Assembly: GCF_014696385.1 (NCBI RefSeq)
Contig: NZ_JACJQB010000017.1
Span: 1-64,000, forward strand
DNA from: Pseudanabaena mucicola FACHB-723
GTDB lineage: Bacteria > Cyanobacteriota > Cyanobacteriia > Pseudanabaenales > Pseudanabaenaceae
Reading direction: 5' to 3'
Length of the DNA stretch: 64,000 nt
The notes under the pieces were generated by a model. The model was not told the DNA's origin. It made no database searches and saw nothing but the letters and a program-made list of their open reading frames with translations. Each line of letters opens with the position of its first letter. Position 1 is the stretch's first letter. Shown here piece after piece: positions 8,174-15,567 of the stretch. Both the position numbers and the translations under genes were made by a program.

Positions 8174-10840
8174 TTACTCTTGTGCTGCGATCGCTTGATT
8201 AAGGTGCAGTAGCTTTTCGAGTAGGTCGTCACTGTCGCTAAAGCCGTAAAGTTGCATTACCAGTTTGTCGAGCTTGGCATGAAGTTTATAGAGTTGGCTA
8301 GCGGGTTCGTGAAAATATTCGTTATAAAGTTTGGTGATACCCCATTGTTTGCTCTCCATCTGCTCTGTGCGATATTGATGTAGCTCTTGCATCGCGGTGC
8401 GAATTTTAGCGACTAGAGGACTAGTTTTATTTTGTGGAAATGGGAATGTCTCGAAGCAAGTGTTATGGGTATAGCGTGTTGTTTCGCCTAATGATGAGCT
8501 TTGAGCTTTTACCCATAGTCTATGAGCTTGTGATGTCAAAATCCCAAGCTTATAGAAATCATCAGAAGCGAAAACTATATTCAAGTCACCTGCTAACCAA
8601 TTTTTAGGAAAAGGAATAAAAACCGCCCATTTAGAAACTCTTGGCACTGCAAAGGCAAATTCTAAAGGTGCGAGTGCTTTTCTCATTGCTTCATTAGTAC
8701 GTTTAAATCGCCACCATTTCTCTCTCATGACAGCTTCACGATTATTTTCACGCTCAGGTTTAACATTTGTTTTTACATGAGCAAACGGTAATTTATATTC
8801 ACTGACATCTTCTAAAGCAAGATTAGAAAAGTCGATAATCCATCTCTCAGGTTGACCATGTGGATTTGATGCTAAGTTATCTCCCATTGAAAAAAGTTTG
8901 AGAACTTCTTGATTTTTAGGATCTGCTTTAATCCATGCTTTAACTTTATCTTCAGTCACGATAAATCCTTTACCTACAGGAATTACACCTTGAAAACATT
9001 GATTTGAATTTGCTTTGAGTTTTGCTGCTTTAGTTACATCTATTTCAGCTTTTAGCGATGAATTAATAAATAAAACTTCTTTACTATCGAGAAATTTACG
9101 ACTGGTTTCTTGCTTACACCAATTAACAATACTCACATAGACAGCCGCATCACCAGACCATTCTTGACTTGATACAGCATCATGAATAACACCACCATGA
9201 TCGACTGCATACTCTAGCGAGACTTTACGGCTTTTACCTTGACTAATTGAGTTTGTACCAACTAAACCAGCTCTAGTATTTTCTGAAAGCAGATCATGAG
9301 TTAGGCGAAACCAGTAAGCACAAAAATCTACATCTTTGATATCTGGAAACTTAGCAAAAATGCGATCAATGTACTCATCACTGAGATTTAACCTCATGTG
9401 CTTTGCGCCCAAAAATGGCGGGTTGCCAATAATTGCATCAGCCTCAAACCAATCCGAAAACAAAGCATCCTGACAAACAATATTTTTATCCAACGTATCC
9501 AAAGGTAAAGCAGGTTCAGATAGACCATGCTTATCGATCGCCACTTTACGAGCGATCATCAAAGTTACCCTAGCCAACTCAACCGCAAACGGGTTTATAT
9601 CCATGCCAAAAAACTGATTAGGCGTAACTAACCCCATTTGGACTTGCTGCGAGATTGTTTTTTGCTTACTGGCTAACTTGGCTAATAACATCACCTCGAT
9701 CCGCTTTAGCTCTTGGTAAGCAAGATATAGGAAGTTTCCAGAACCACAGGCAGGATCTAAAACTCGATAGGCTTGTAACTCTAACTGCAAAGCATTGAGA
9801 TCAGCGATCGTATTCGCCGCGTCGATCTTCTCTTCCCAATACCGTGTGATTGTCGGTACGACAATCTTCATGATGTCCACTTCAGACGTGAAATGCATCC
9901 CCCTTGCATGACGTTCCTTAGAGTCTGAAGTAGCCTCAAAAATACTGCCAAAAATAGCAGGTCTAATTTTGCCCCAATTTTCTCTAGCCGCTGTATCTAA
10001 AATTTTTAATTCTTCATAATTTAATTCGATTGGATAAATTTCTGCAAACAAACCACCATTAAAATAATCAACACCCTTATAACGTCCTGCGGGTGTAATG
10101 CCCTTAAGGTTCATCTCTTGAAATAAACGACCCAAAAGATCGTAAGAACTTTCCCCATTGAGGCAATCTTGCACACAGGCAACAAACAGATCATCAGGCA
10201 ATAGCCCCCGATCTTCTGCAAACATCGCTAACACACATTGCAAAATAAACTTTTGAGCAATTAGCTCTGTAAACCCATCCTTAGCGGCTCTAGTCTTAAG
10301 TAACCGATAAAGCTCTCCTAACCTTTTAGCAGTGTTGATCGTCACCTCAACCTGATTATTTCTAAATACAGGTGTCGTATTGACCGCAATTTCCATAAAG
10401 CGAAACGCACTAGACCGATCTGGTAAGTCAGCGATCGCAATAGTATCTACAGGCGTATCAACTTGCAGATTAAAGTCATAAATCCAAAACTCATCAAAAT
10501 TGCATAGCACTACATATCTGGGGCGATCGGGTACAAGATAAGTCCAATATTGAAAAGCTTGCGAATAATGCTTATTGAGATCCTCACCCCGTTTTTTCAT
10601 CTCGATCAAAACGCCGCCCTTGCCATTACTCTCAGGACGTTTCCAGACTAGATCGGCAAAGCCCGTCTTCCCCTTAGCACTACCCTTTTTAACCCTTTGC
10701 TCATACACAGCCCCCGCTTCAATCGCGCCCTTATGATGAAATGCTTGAAAAAAACGATCTAAAAATATCTGAGATTCTGACTTTTCATCACCATTTAAAG
10801 TGGCATGGAACTTAACAAAGTCTTGGAGAGCATCGGGCAT
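8174..10840 (-). CDS. MmeI-like type IIL/IIG restriction-modification enzyme
   Basis: Single-chain enzyme combining endonuclease, adenine methyltransferase and target recognition. The N-terminal nuclease domain has the PD-(D/E)XK pattern (D63, E80, K82 in GVLIEMKK). A helical spacer (about 170-300) leads to the methyltransferase domain with motif I VLDPACGSGNF (about 360-370) and motif IV NPPF (about 473). A target recognition region (about 600-780) and a short C-terminal helical domain follow. The 888 residues match the MmeI family (about 900). Such enzymes methylate one strand and cut about 20 bp away; no separate methylase or specificity gene is needed, and none is adjacent. All catalytic motifs look intact. 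Confidence 0.9.
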   Translation of the reverse strand: MPDALQDFVKFHATLNGDEKSESQIFLDRFFQAFHHKGAIEAGAVYEQRVKKGSAKGKTGFADLVWKRPESNGKGGVLIEMKKRGEDLNKHYSQAFQYWTYLVPDRPRYVVLCNFDEFWIYDFNLQVDTPVDTIAIADLPDRSSAFRFMEIAVNTTPVFRNNQVEVTINTAKRLGELYRLLKTRAAKDGFTELIAQKFILQCVLAMFAEDRGLLPDDLFVACVQDCLNGESSYDLLGRLFQEMNLKGITPAGRYKGVDYFNGGLFAEIYPIELNYEELKILDTAARENWGKIRPAIFGSIFEATSDSKERHARGMHFTSEVDIMKIVVPTITRYWEEKIDAANTIADLNALQLELQAYRVLDPACGSGNFLYLAYQELKRIEVMLLAKLASKQKTISQQVQMGLVTPNQFFGMDINPFAVELARVTLMIARKVAIDKHGLSEPALPLDTLDKNIVCQDALFSDWFEADAIIGNPPFLGAKHMRLNLSDEYIDRIFAKFPDIKDVDFCAYWFRLTHDLLSENTRAGLVGTNSISQGKSRKVSLEYAVDHGGVIHDAVSSQEWSGDAAVYVSIVNWCKQETSRKFLDSKEVLFINSSLKAEIDVTKAAKLKANSNQCFQGVIPVGKGFIVTEDKVKAWIKADPKNQEVLKLFSMGDNLASNPHGQPERWIIDFSNLALEDVSEYKLPFAHVKTNVKPERENNREAVMREKWWRFKRTNEAMRKALAPLEFAFAVPRVSKWAVFIPFPKNWLAGDLNIVFASDDFYKLGILTSQAHRLWVKAQSSSLGETTRYTHNTCFETFPFPQNKTSPLVAKIRTAMQELHQYRTEQMESKQWGITKLYNEYFHEPASQLYKLHAKLDKLVMQLYGFSDSDDLLEKLLHLNQAIAAQE

Positions 10841-10941
10841 TTTGATTTTGGCTTGCTTTAATGCATTCAGATATTAATCAGGTATTAAATTAACACTTCT
10901 GCCATGCGATCGCAAATTGACTTAATCAATTTACCCTCAGT

Positions 10942-11448
10942 CTACCAAGATAAAAATGCCGCTTCAATGCCTTGTTCACGCTTAATCTTGGCATCTCGCT
11001 CCACCCACTTGAGGATCTGTTCTACGGTCAAGTCTTCAATGTGAGTGTTATAAGACTTCGCGATCGCAATTAATGCTTGCATCGCCGAAATTACCATGCG
11101 GGTGAGAAATTTTTCATGACTGGAAAGATTGGCAGGTGTAACTTCATCCTGCCGCGTATCCGCAAACTCCAAATCAGCATCAGGATGAGGCGAAGCCCAT
11201 TTCAAAAAAGCTGCCTCTTCACCTTGCTCTTTGCGTATTAATGAATCTCGTTCAATCCATAGCACAATCTGTTTAGCCGATAGATCTTCTCCGTGAATTT
11301 GGATGTCTTGGGCAATTTTGGTGATGATCCGCAAAGAGGAAATGGTGATGCGGGTCATGAATTTTTCCATAGTTGACAGCAGAGCGCCATCAATGGCGTG
11401 AGCTTCCGCTAAGGTCAAAAACTGCATGGGATCTTGGGATGTTGTCAT
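10942..11448 (-). CDS. Unrecognised protein with two tandem 60-residue repeats
   Basis: I do not recognise the family. From the ATG at 11448 (AAGGTG ribosome-binding site about 6 nt upstream) it is 168 residues. Residues 25-84 and 109-168 align without gaps: both have EKF-T-R at the start, a hydrophobic helix, a LS/T-x-(K/E)QI stretch and W(I/V)ERD, KREQG and EAAFL-W at the end. This is an internal duplication separated by an acidic linker. It is predicted soluble and mostly helical. It lies just upstream of the MmeI-like gene on the same strand (101 bp gap), so co-transcription is possible. Confidence 0.7.
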   Translation of the reverse strand: MTTSQDPMQFLTLAEAHAIDGALLSTMEKFMTRITISSLRIITKIAQDIQIHGEDLSAKQIVLWIERDSLIRKEQGEEAAFLKWASPHPDADLEFADTRQDEVTPANLSSHEKFLTRMVISAMQALIAIAKSYNTHIEDLTVEQILKWVERDAKIKREQGIEAAFLSW

Positions 11449-11464
11449 AAAGTCACCTTCACAC

Positions 11465-11501
11465 AATAAATGCGGGGACACAACGTGTCCCCGCATTTAT
11501 T
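11465..11501. terminator. Hairpin between hli and the duplicated-repeat gene
   Basis: Perfect 17-bp stem (11465-11481, 11485-11501; loop AAC) with a GC-rich core and A/T outer arms. It follows the leftward hli gene by 9 bp and lies 16 bp upstream of the next start, so it probably terminates the hli transcript. Confidence 0.75.
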
Positions 11502-11510
11502 TGATTTTGC

Positions 11511-11744
11511 TTAACCGATAATTTGTAACAAACCTTTGCCAGTTACTAGCTCAATTACAATCAAACCGACAAACCCTAACATTGCCAAGCGACCGTTGAT
11601 TAGCTCAGCATATTCAGTAAATCCAAAGCGATTGCTGCTTTGCTCATCAACATACATTTTGGGTTCGATTGCCCAGTTGTTCAAAATGCCACGATCGTCT
11701 TTAGTAAAGGCTGTGCGAGGCTTGGTAGTAGTTTGTTCAGTCAT
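11511..11744 (-). CDS. High-light-inducible (Hli/Scp) chlorophyll a/b-binding-like protein
   Basis: Small thylakoid protein with one transmembrane helix of the light-harvesting superfamily. The chlorophyll-binding motif is AELINGRLAMLGFVGLIVIE (about 45-65), with the conserved E, N-x-R and G. The soluble N-terminal half (about 40 residues) is longer than in HliC/HliD. Such proteins protect photosystem assembly intermediates and chlorophyll under high light. It is a single gene with its own terminator hairpin; a second hli is at 45974-46126. Confidence 0.92.
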   Translation of the reverse strand: MTEQTTTKPRTAFTKDDRGILNNWAIEPKMYVDEQSSNRFGFTEYAELINGRLAMLGFVGLIVIELVTGKGLLQIIG

Positions 11745-11986
11745 GAATGTTTACCTTGTGTAAGTCTTTAAATTTTTATTTTTATAGCTAGCAAACTAGG
11801 ACAAATCTTGAGAATTTACGATCAAAAACCTGACTCTTTACAATTGCTTAGTATTGCTACATGAATCTTAATCTCCAAACAATCTTAGCGCTTAATGCCA
11901 AAAATCCACAAATATCCAAGGAGGTAGATTGCGATCGCTAGTAAAGTAGAGATCGCGCAAAGCGCAGTATTTACTTGATCTTTTTT

Positions 11987-12670
11987 ATGTCCCACTTTTC
12001 CCATTTATGTGACCATTGGCAAACCACCCTTAACTGGTTGCCAACCCCTGAGCAACTTGCCCAATTTGAAAAGCTATACGAATTGGTTTTAGAGGGCAAT
12101 AGTAAGCAAAATCTCACGCGGATTACGGAACCAGATGATTTTTGGGAAAAGCATTTATGGGATTCTTTGCGTGGTGTATTAGCTTTTTGGGATCGCGAAA
12201 ATATTAAGGTGATCGATATTGGTACAGGCGCAGGCTTTCCGGGGATACCGATTGCGATCGCAAAACCATCATGGCAAGTCACCTTAGTTGATAGCAAACA
12301 AAAAAAAGTTGCCTTTGCCGCGGAAACAATTGAAAACTTACAGCTACCGAATGCCATTGCCCAGTGGGGGCGTGGAGAAGACATTAATAAACTTGCACAG
12401 TACAAAAAAAAGTACGACTTGGCGGTTGTACGGGCAGTGGGCAAGCCAGATCTTTGCGCGAGCTATTGTTTGCCATTTCTAAAAAGAAGCGGCACAGCAG
12501 TCCTATATCGTGGTCAATGGCTACCCGAAGAAAGTGAACAGCTAGATATCTTTTGTAATCAGGAAGAGTTACAAGTTGTCAAGCAGGATCGCTTTCAAAC
12601 TCCACTTACAGAGGGGATTCGGCATAGCGTTTATCTCTCACCGCGATCCACCTCCATCTCGAATTCGTAG
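11987..12670 (+). CDS. rsmG: 16S rRNA (guanine-N7) methyltransferase RsmG
   Basis: SAM-dependent methyltransferase that modifies a guanine near position 527 of 16S rRNA. The SAM-binding loop is VIDIGTGAGFPGIPIAI (about 76-92), and the N-terminal NLTRITEPDDFWEKHLWDS matches the family. The ATG at 11987 is chosen over a TTG at 11975 (227 residues). The last 40 bp overlap the 3' end of the opposite-strand gene at 12631-12891. Confidence 0.95.
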   Translation: MSHFSHLCDHWQTTLNWLPTPEQLAQFEKLYELVLEGNSKQNLTRITEPDDFWEKHLWDSLRGVLAFWDRENIKVIDIGTGAGFPGIPIAIAKPSWQVTLVDSKQKKVAFAAETIENLQLPNAIAQWGRGEDINKLAQYKKKYDLAVVRAVGKPDLCASYCLPFLKRSGTAVLYRGQWLPEESEQLDIFCNQEELQVVKQDRFQTPLTEGIRHSVYLSPRSTSISNS

Positions 12671-12891
12671 GGGGAGGCGAAGTTAGAGGAGTCATACAAA
12701 AATCGGATGACTTCTTCTTCGAGGCGGTGAATGTTATGCACTTCCATGGCGTTGGCAAAGCGCAGGGCCGATAAGTAACCATCTAAAAAGAGTCTCATTT
12801 CATCGGTCGTGCGATAACCACGTTCTGACATTTCGACTAAGGAGTCTGTGATCTTTTGGTAATGACGAATGGCGATCGCGTCTTGAAGCAT
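12631..12891 (-). CDS. Small conserved cyanobacterial protein (DUF6761-like)
   Basis: 86-residue acidic, helical protein with AIRHYQKITDSL, LFLDGYLSALR and HRLEEEVIRFLYD. The pattern recalls a small family found in cyanobacteria (I believe DUF6761), with no known function. It overlaps the end of rsmG tail to tail by 40 bp, so its last residues are encoded antisense to the rsmG C-terminus. The stretch 12892-13131 holds no supported gene; a degraded GC-rich inverted repeat sits near 13091-13109. Confidence 0.75.
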   Translation of the reverse strand: MLQDAIAIRHYQKITDSLVEMSERGYRTTDEMRLFLDGYLSALRFANAMEVHNIHRLEEEVIRFLYDSSNFASPYEFEMEVDRGER

Positions 12892-13131
12892 AGGTCAAGC
12901 TGGAATAACTACCGTCTTAGGTGGATTTGCTGAGGTAATAAAATGGTTCCCCTCTAATCCTAGCTAGCGATCGCTAGTTAAGAAAATTCAACTTTTATGA
13001 TCCCTTAGCATCGTAATTCTACCACTTTACAAGGCTACAGGAGGGTGACGGATTTACACACCCTAAAAAACTAAATACGAAAAATGATTGGCAGCGCATC
13101 GCGCCGCTGATCACTTCTCTAATTGCTAATA

Positions 13132-13156
13132 AAAAAGGGCGCGATGCGCCCTTTTT
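13132..13156. terminator. tsaB terminator
   Basis: Perfect 11-bp stem (13132-13142, 13146-13156; loop GAT) with A5 and T5 ends. It lies 4 bp beyond the tsaB stop codon on the leftward strand. Confidence 0.85.
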
Positions 13157-13160
13157 ATAA

Positions 13161-13613
13161 CTATTCATAGATTGGCAAAATATCTTGCCAACTAGGATAA
13201 ATTCCTGATTGCCATTGCTCATGGGCAATCGATAACAAACTTTCAGACAGCGATAGCGGTGGCTCGGATTGTTGTGATTGCCGCTCAATCGTATTGCAGT
13301 CAATTCCGTATAGAGGAACATTTAACTGCTCGGCGATGGTTCTGGCAACCACAACACCGATCCTTGTACCAGTAAAACTACCGATACCCGTTGCGATCGC
13401 TAAAAAGGCGACATCAATCCAAGCAATATCATCCATAAACACACTCAAGCAGTCATGTAACTGTACAGATAGCTCTCTGCCTAGTTCCCATGACTGCTGC
13501 TTACGGATGATGTAAATCTGAGAACTGCGATCAGAATTTGGGTTAACTTCTGCGATCGCAAGCTCTAATTTGGTAGTCGTCGTATGTAAGGCAAGGGCAA
13601 ATTTTTGGGTCAT
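13161..13613 (-). CDS. tsaB: tRNA t6A biosynthesis protein TsaB, short form
   Basis: Partner of TsaD in making N6-threonylcarbamoyl-adenosine at A37 of ANN-decoding tRNAs. The N-terminal ASKHA-like half is clear, with LAIATGIGSFTGTRIGV (about 71-87). At 150 residues it is well below typical bacterial TsaB (about 200-230). The second lobe is shortened, but the end (SWQDILPIYE) looks like a natural C-terminus, so this is probably an internally shortened functional form and not a truncation. Another t6A-type gene (Sua5/YrdC) is at 54519. Confidence 0.85.
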   Translation of the reverse strand: MTQKFALALHTTTTKLELAIAEVNPNSDRSSQIYIIRKQQSWELGRELSVQLHDCLSVFMDDIAWIDVAFLAIATGIGSFTGTRIGVVVARTIAEQLNVPLYGIDCNTIERQSQQSEPPLSLSESLLSIAHEQWQSGIYPSWQDILPIYE

Positions 13614-13652
13614 GATCTCTAGAATACTGGGATAAAATCACCAGAATCCGAG

Positions 13653-13868
13653 TTAGAACTTGCCAATGCCAGCGCCAGTATCCGCAGCACCAGTATCGGC
13701 TGCACCAGTATCCGCAGCTCCATTGGATTCAGAATCTTCAGGATCGTTATAGCTGCCCATTGGTCTTCTGCGTCCAAAGCGACCCATAGGGGTGCGCTTA
13801 CGAAACTTACGCGCATACGCTTGGTTGCGAAGAGCTTTTTCTTTTTTCTGATTGCGGCGCTTAGCCAT
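13653..13868 (-). CDS. Small basic conserved protein with GAADT repeats
   Basis: 71 residues. The N-terminal half is strongly basic (MAKRRNQKKEKALRNQ, then RKFRKRTPMGRFGRRRP) and looks nucleic-acid-binding; similar N-termini occur in short cyanobacterial proteins of unknown function. The C-terminal third is a tandem repeat of GAADT (three units plus a partial one), encoded by a 15-bp DNA repeat at about 13674-13723. It lies 39 bp upstream of tsaB on the same strand. Confidence 0.75.
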   Translation of the reverse strand: MAKRRNQKKEKALRNQAYARKFRKRTPMGRFGRRRPMGSYNDPEDSESNGAADTGAADTGAADTGAGIGKF

Positions 13869-13975
13869 TTTAACCTACTGTACCCCTTAGAGATTGAGTC
13901 TACTTAAGCTAACACAAAACGAGAACTAGACAAAGCTAAATTTTTCTATAGACTTGCTATTTTGCCCTTAATTGC

Positions 13976-14500
13976 CTAATCAATCCATTCGTTATCCAGC
14001 TTTTCATCACGAAACAAAATGCGATCAAAGCCTTCACTAAGACTAGGAGGGTGATAGGTTAGGGTGCGATACATATCCACCACGACATCTTCAGGAACAA
14101 TGCGATCGCGATTTTCATTACGCGATAGACAAATCCATAGAGGTACATTGAGCCAAATTCCTGTAATCGGTTTGAAGCCATGCTCTTTAGCAAGGTCAAT
14201 CACATCTTTGCGGTATTCACGCCGATAGTTTGTGGCATCATATATTACAGATTGTTGCGATTTTGCTGCATTTGTAAATTCCTGTTGCACCTGCGCCCAA
14301 ATCTCTGCCCAATTGCCCTGCGTGGCGGCTGAGCCATACAAAGAGGCACGAATGCGATCGGGACTGATTAACTGAGTCTGCCCATGGGTGAGGCTGCTAC
14401 TATCACGATCGGCACTCCGATTAGATGCACGTAGCATTTGTTCCGCAAGGCTAGATTTGCCACTTGCAGGTACACCAATCAGGATAATTACACTTGCCAT
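13976..14500 (-). CDS. P-loop kinase-like ATPase (AAA_33 type)
   Basis: 174-residue protein with an N-terminal Walker A motif, IILIGVPASGKSSLAEQ (residues 5-21). A possible Walker B/substrate segment is VIYDATNYRREYRKDVIDLA (about 85-104), as in polynucleotide kinase and zeta-toxin-like enzymes. It probably phosphorylates a nucleic acid end or small molecule; the substrate is unknown. It is a single gene, divergent from the glutathione peroxidase gene. Confidence 0.8.
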   Translation of the reverse strand: MASVIILIGVPASGKSSLAEQMLRASNRSADRDSSSLTHGQTQLISPDRIRASLYGSAATQGNWAEIWAQVQQEFTNAAKSQQSVIYDATNYRREYRKDVIDLAKEHGFKPITGIWLNVPLWICLSRNENRDRIVPEDVVVDMYRTLTYHPPSLSEGFDRILFRDEKLDNEWID

Positions 14501-14566
14501 GAAGATCGCAACGAAACGCTAAGTAAATGATGTTAGCAATTCTCAAACCCAGCTCACAAGGAAAAT

Positions 14567-15040
14567 ATGTCCACACTTTACGATCTCAAAGTTACCAATA
14601 TCGACGGGCAACCAGTTGATCTCAGCCAATACAAAGGTAAGGTTGCTCTTGTCGTCAACGTTGCCTCTAAATGTGGTTATACCAAGCAATATAAGGGTCT
14701 AGAAGCTCTGTATCGTGAATACAAAGACAAGGGTTTCGAGATTCTTGGCTTCCCTAGCAATGACTTTGGCGCACAGGAGCCTGCTCCCGAAGCAGAAATC
14801 AAAAATTTCTGCTCACTCAACTATGATGTTACCTTTGATATGTTCAGCAAAGTGAAAGTCAGTGGCACAGGCATGACTGAAGCTTACAAGTACCTGACGG
14901 AAACGACAGGTAATCAAGTGCAATGGAACTTCAATAAGTTCTTGGTTGATAAAGAAGGCAAGGTCGTGAAATACTATCCTTCCAGCGTTGCTCCTGAAGA
15001 TGCAGATCTGCGTAAGGATATTGACGCGCTTTTAGGCTAG
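14567..15040 (+). CDS. gpx: Glutathione peroxidase-family (thiol) peroxidase
   Basis: Reduces H2O2 and lipid hydroperoxides. The catalytic residue is cysteine, not selenocysteine, in NVASKCGYTKQY (about 29-40). The second motif is FPSNDFGAQEP, and WNFNKFLVD supplies the tryptophan and asparagine of the catalytic tetrad. At 157 residues it is normal for bacterial enzymes. AAGGA lies about 7 nt before the ATG. In cyanobacteria such enzymes usually use NADPH or thioredoxin rather than glutathione; that is known for the family and not visible here. Confidence 0.93.
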   Translation: MSTLYDLKVTNIDGQPVDLSQYKGKVALVVNVASKCGYTKQYKGLEALYREYKDKGFEILGFPSNDFGAQEPAPEAEIKNFCSLNYDVTFDMFSKVKVSGTGMTEAYKYLTETTGNQVQWNFNKFLVDKEGKVVKYYPSSVAPEDADLRKDIDALLG

Positions 15041-15567
15041 GTTTTTGCAATATAGCTGCCGCCAATCGCTTTTGGGATTTTGAATTATCCTAGTGCATGT
15101 GACTACAGCTATATATCAAGTAAATAAAGAACAATGAAAATAGTCTGATATTCCTAAAAAGGAAAGGATTTATTGTAGTAAGGATGGGCGGCGCTTTGCG
15201 CCGCCCATCCTTACTTATTTAGCACTACCAATAGTCTCAATCATCGCCCTTTATTTACTTGATGGTGTTTAAGCTCACACAGTAATTTTCCATATTTCGC
15301 TAGTCTATAAGTATCTAAAAACCTCTGATGCGAGCGCCACAGGTTTTAGGATTTTATATTTAACCGAGCTATTTATAGCGGTTTTTAGTTTAGTAAGACA
15401 CACATGGTTTTATCTAAGCTAGCTGAACAAAGGGCTTAAGCCACCTGTCTATAACTCACCTGTATGAGAATAGCTATATCAATAGAAATGTAAATTAGTT
15501 ACTTTTCATTTGGAAAATAGCTGAGAATTAGTTAAACACAATAAATTAAGACGGTATCTTGATCTGT
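15041..15567. other. Long intergenic region with hairpin and diverged dispersed repeat
   Basis: No gene is supported in these 527 bp. They hold a perfect 18-bp hairpin (15177-15194 and 15198-15215, loop TTT, core GGGCGGCGC). They also hold a diverged copy of the dispersed palindromic repeat (15303-15365) seen at 4153-4250, with an imperfect AAAACCT/AGGTTTT stem and the same ATTTTATATTTAA tail. The last 200 bp before ppk are A/T-rich and probably carry its promoter, but no clear -35/-10 pair stands out. Confidence 0.6.

Noticed and set aside
13019-13321. 100-codon frame overlapping tsaB on the same strand
   Set aside because: It is a different frame running through the tsaB terminator, with no conserved sequence.
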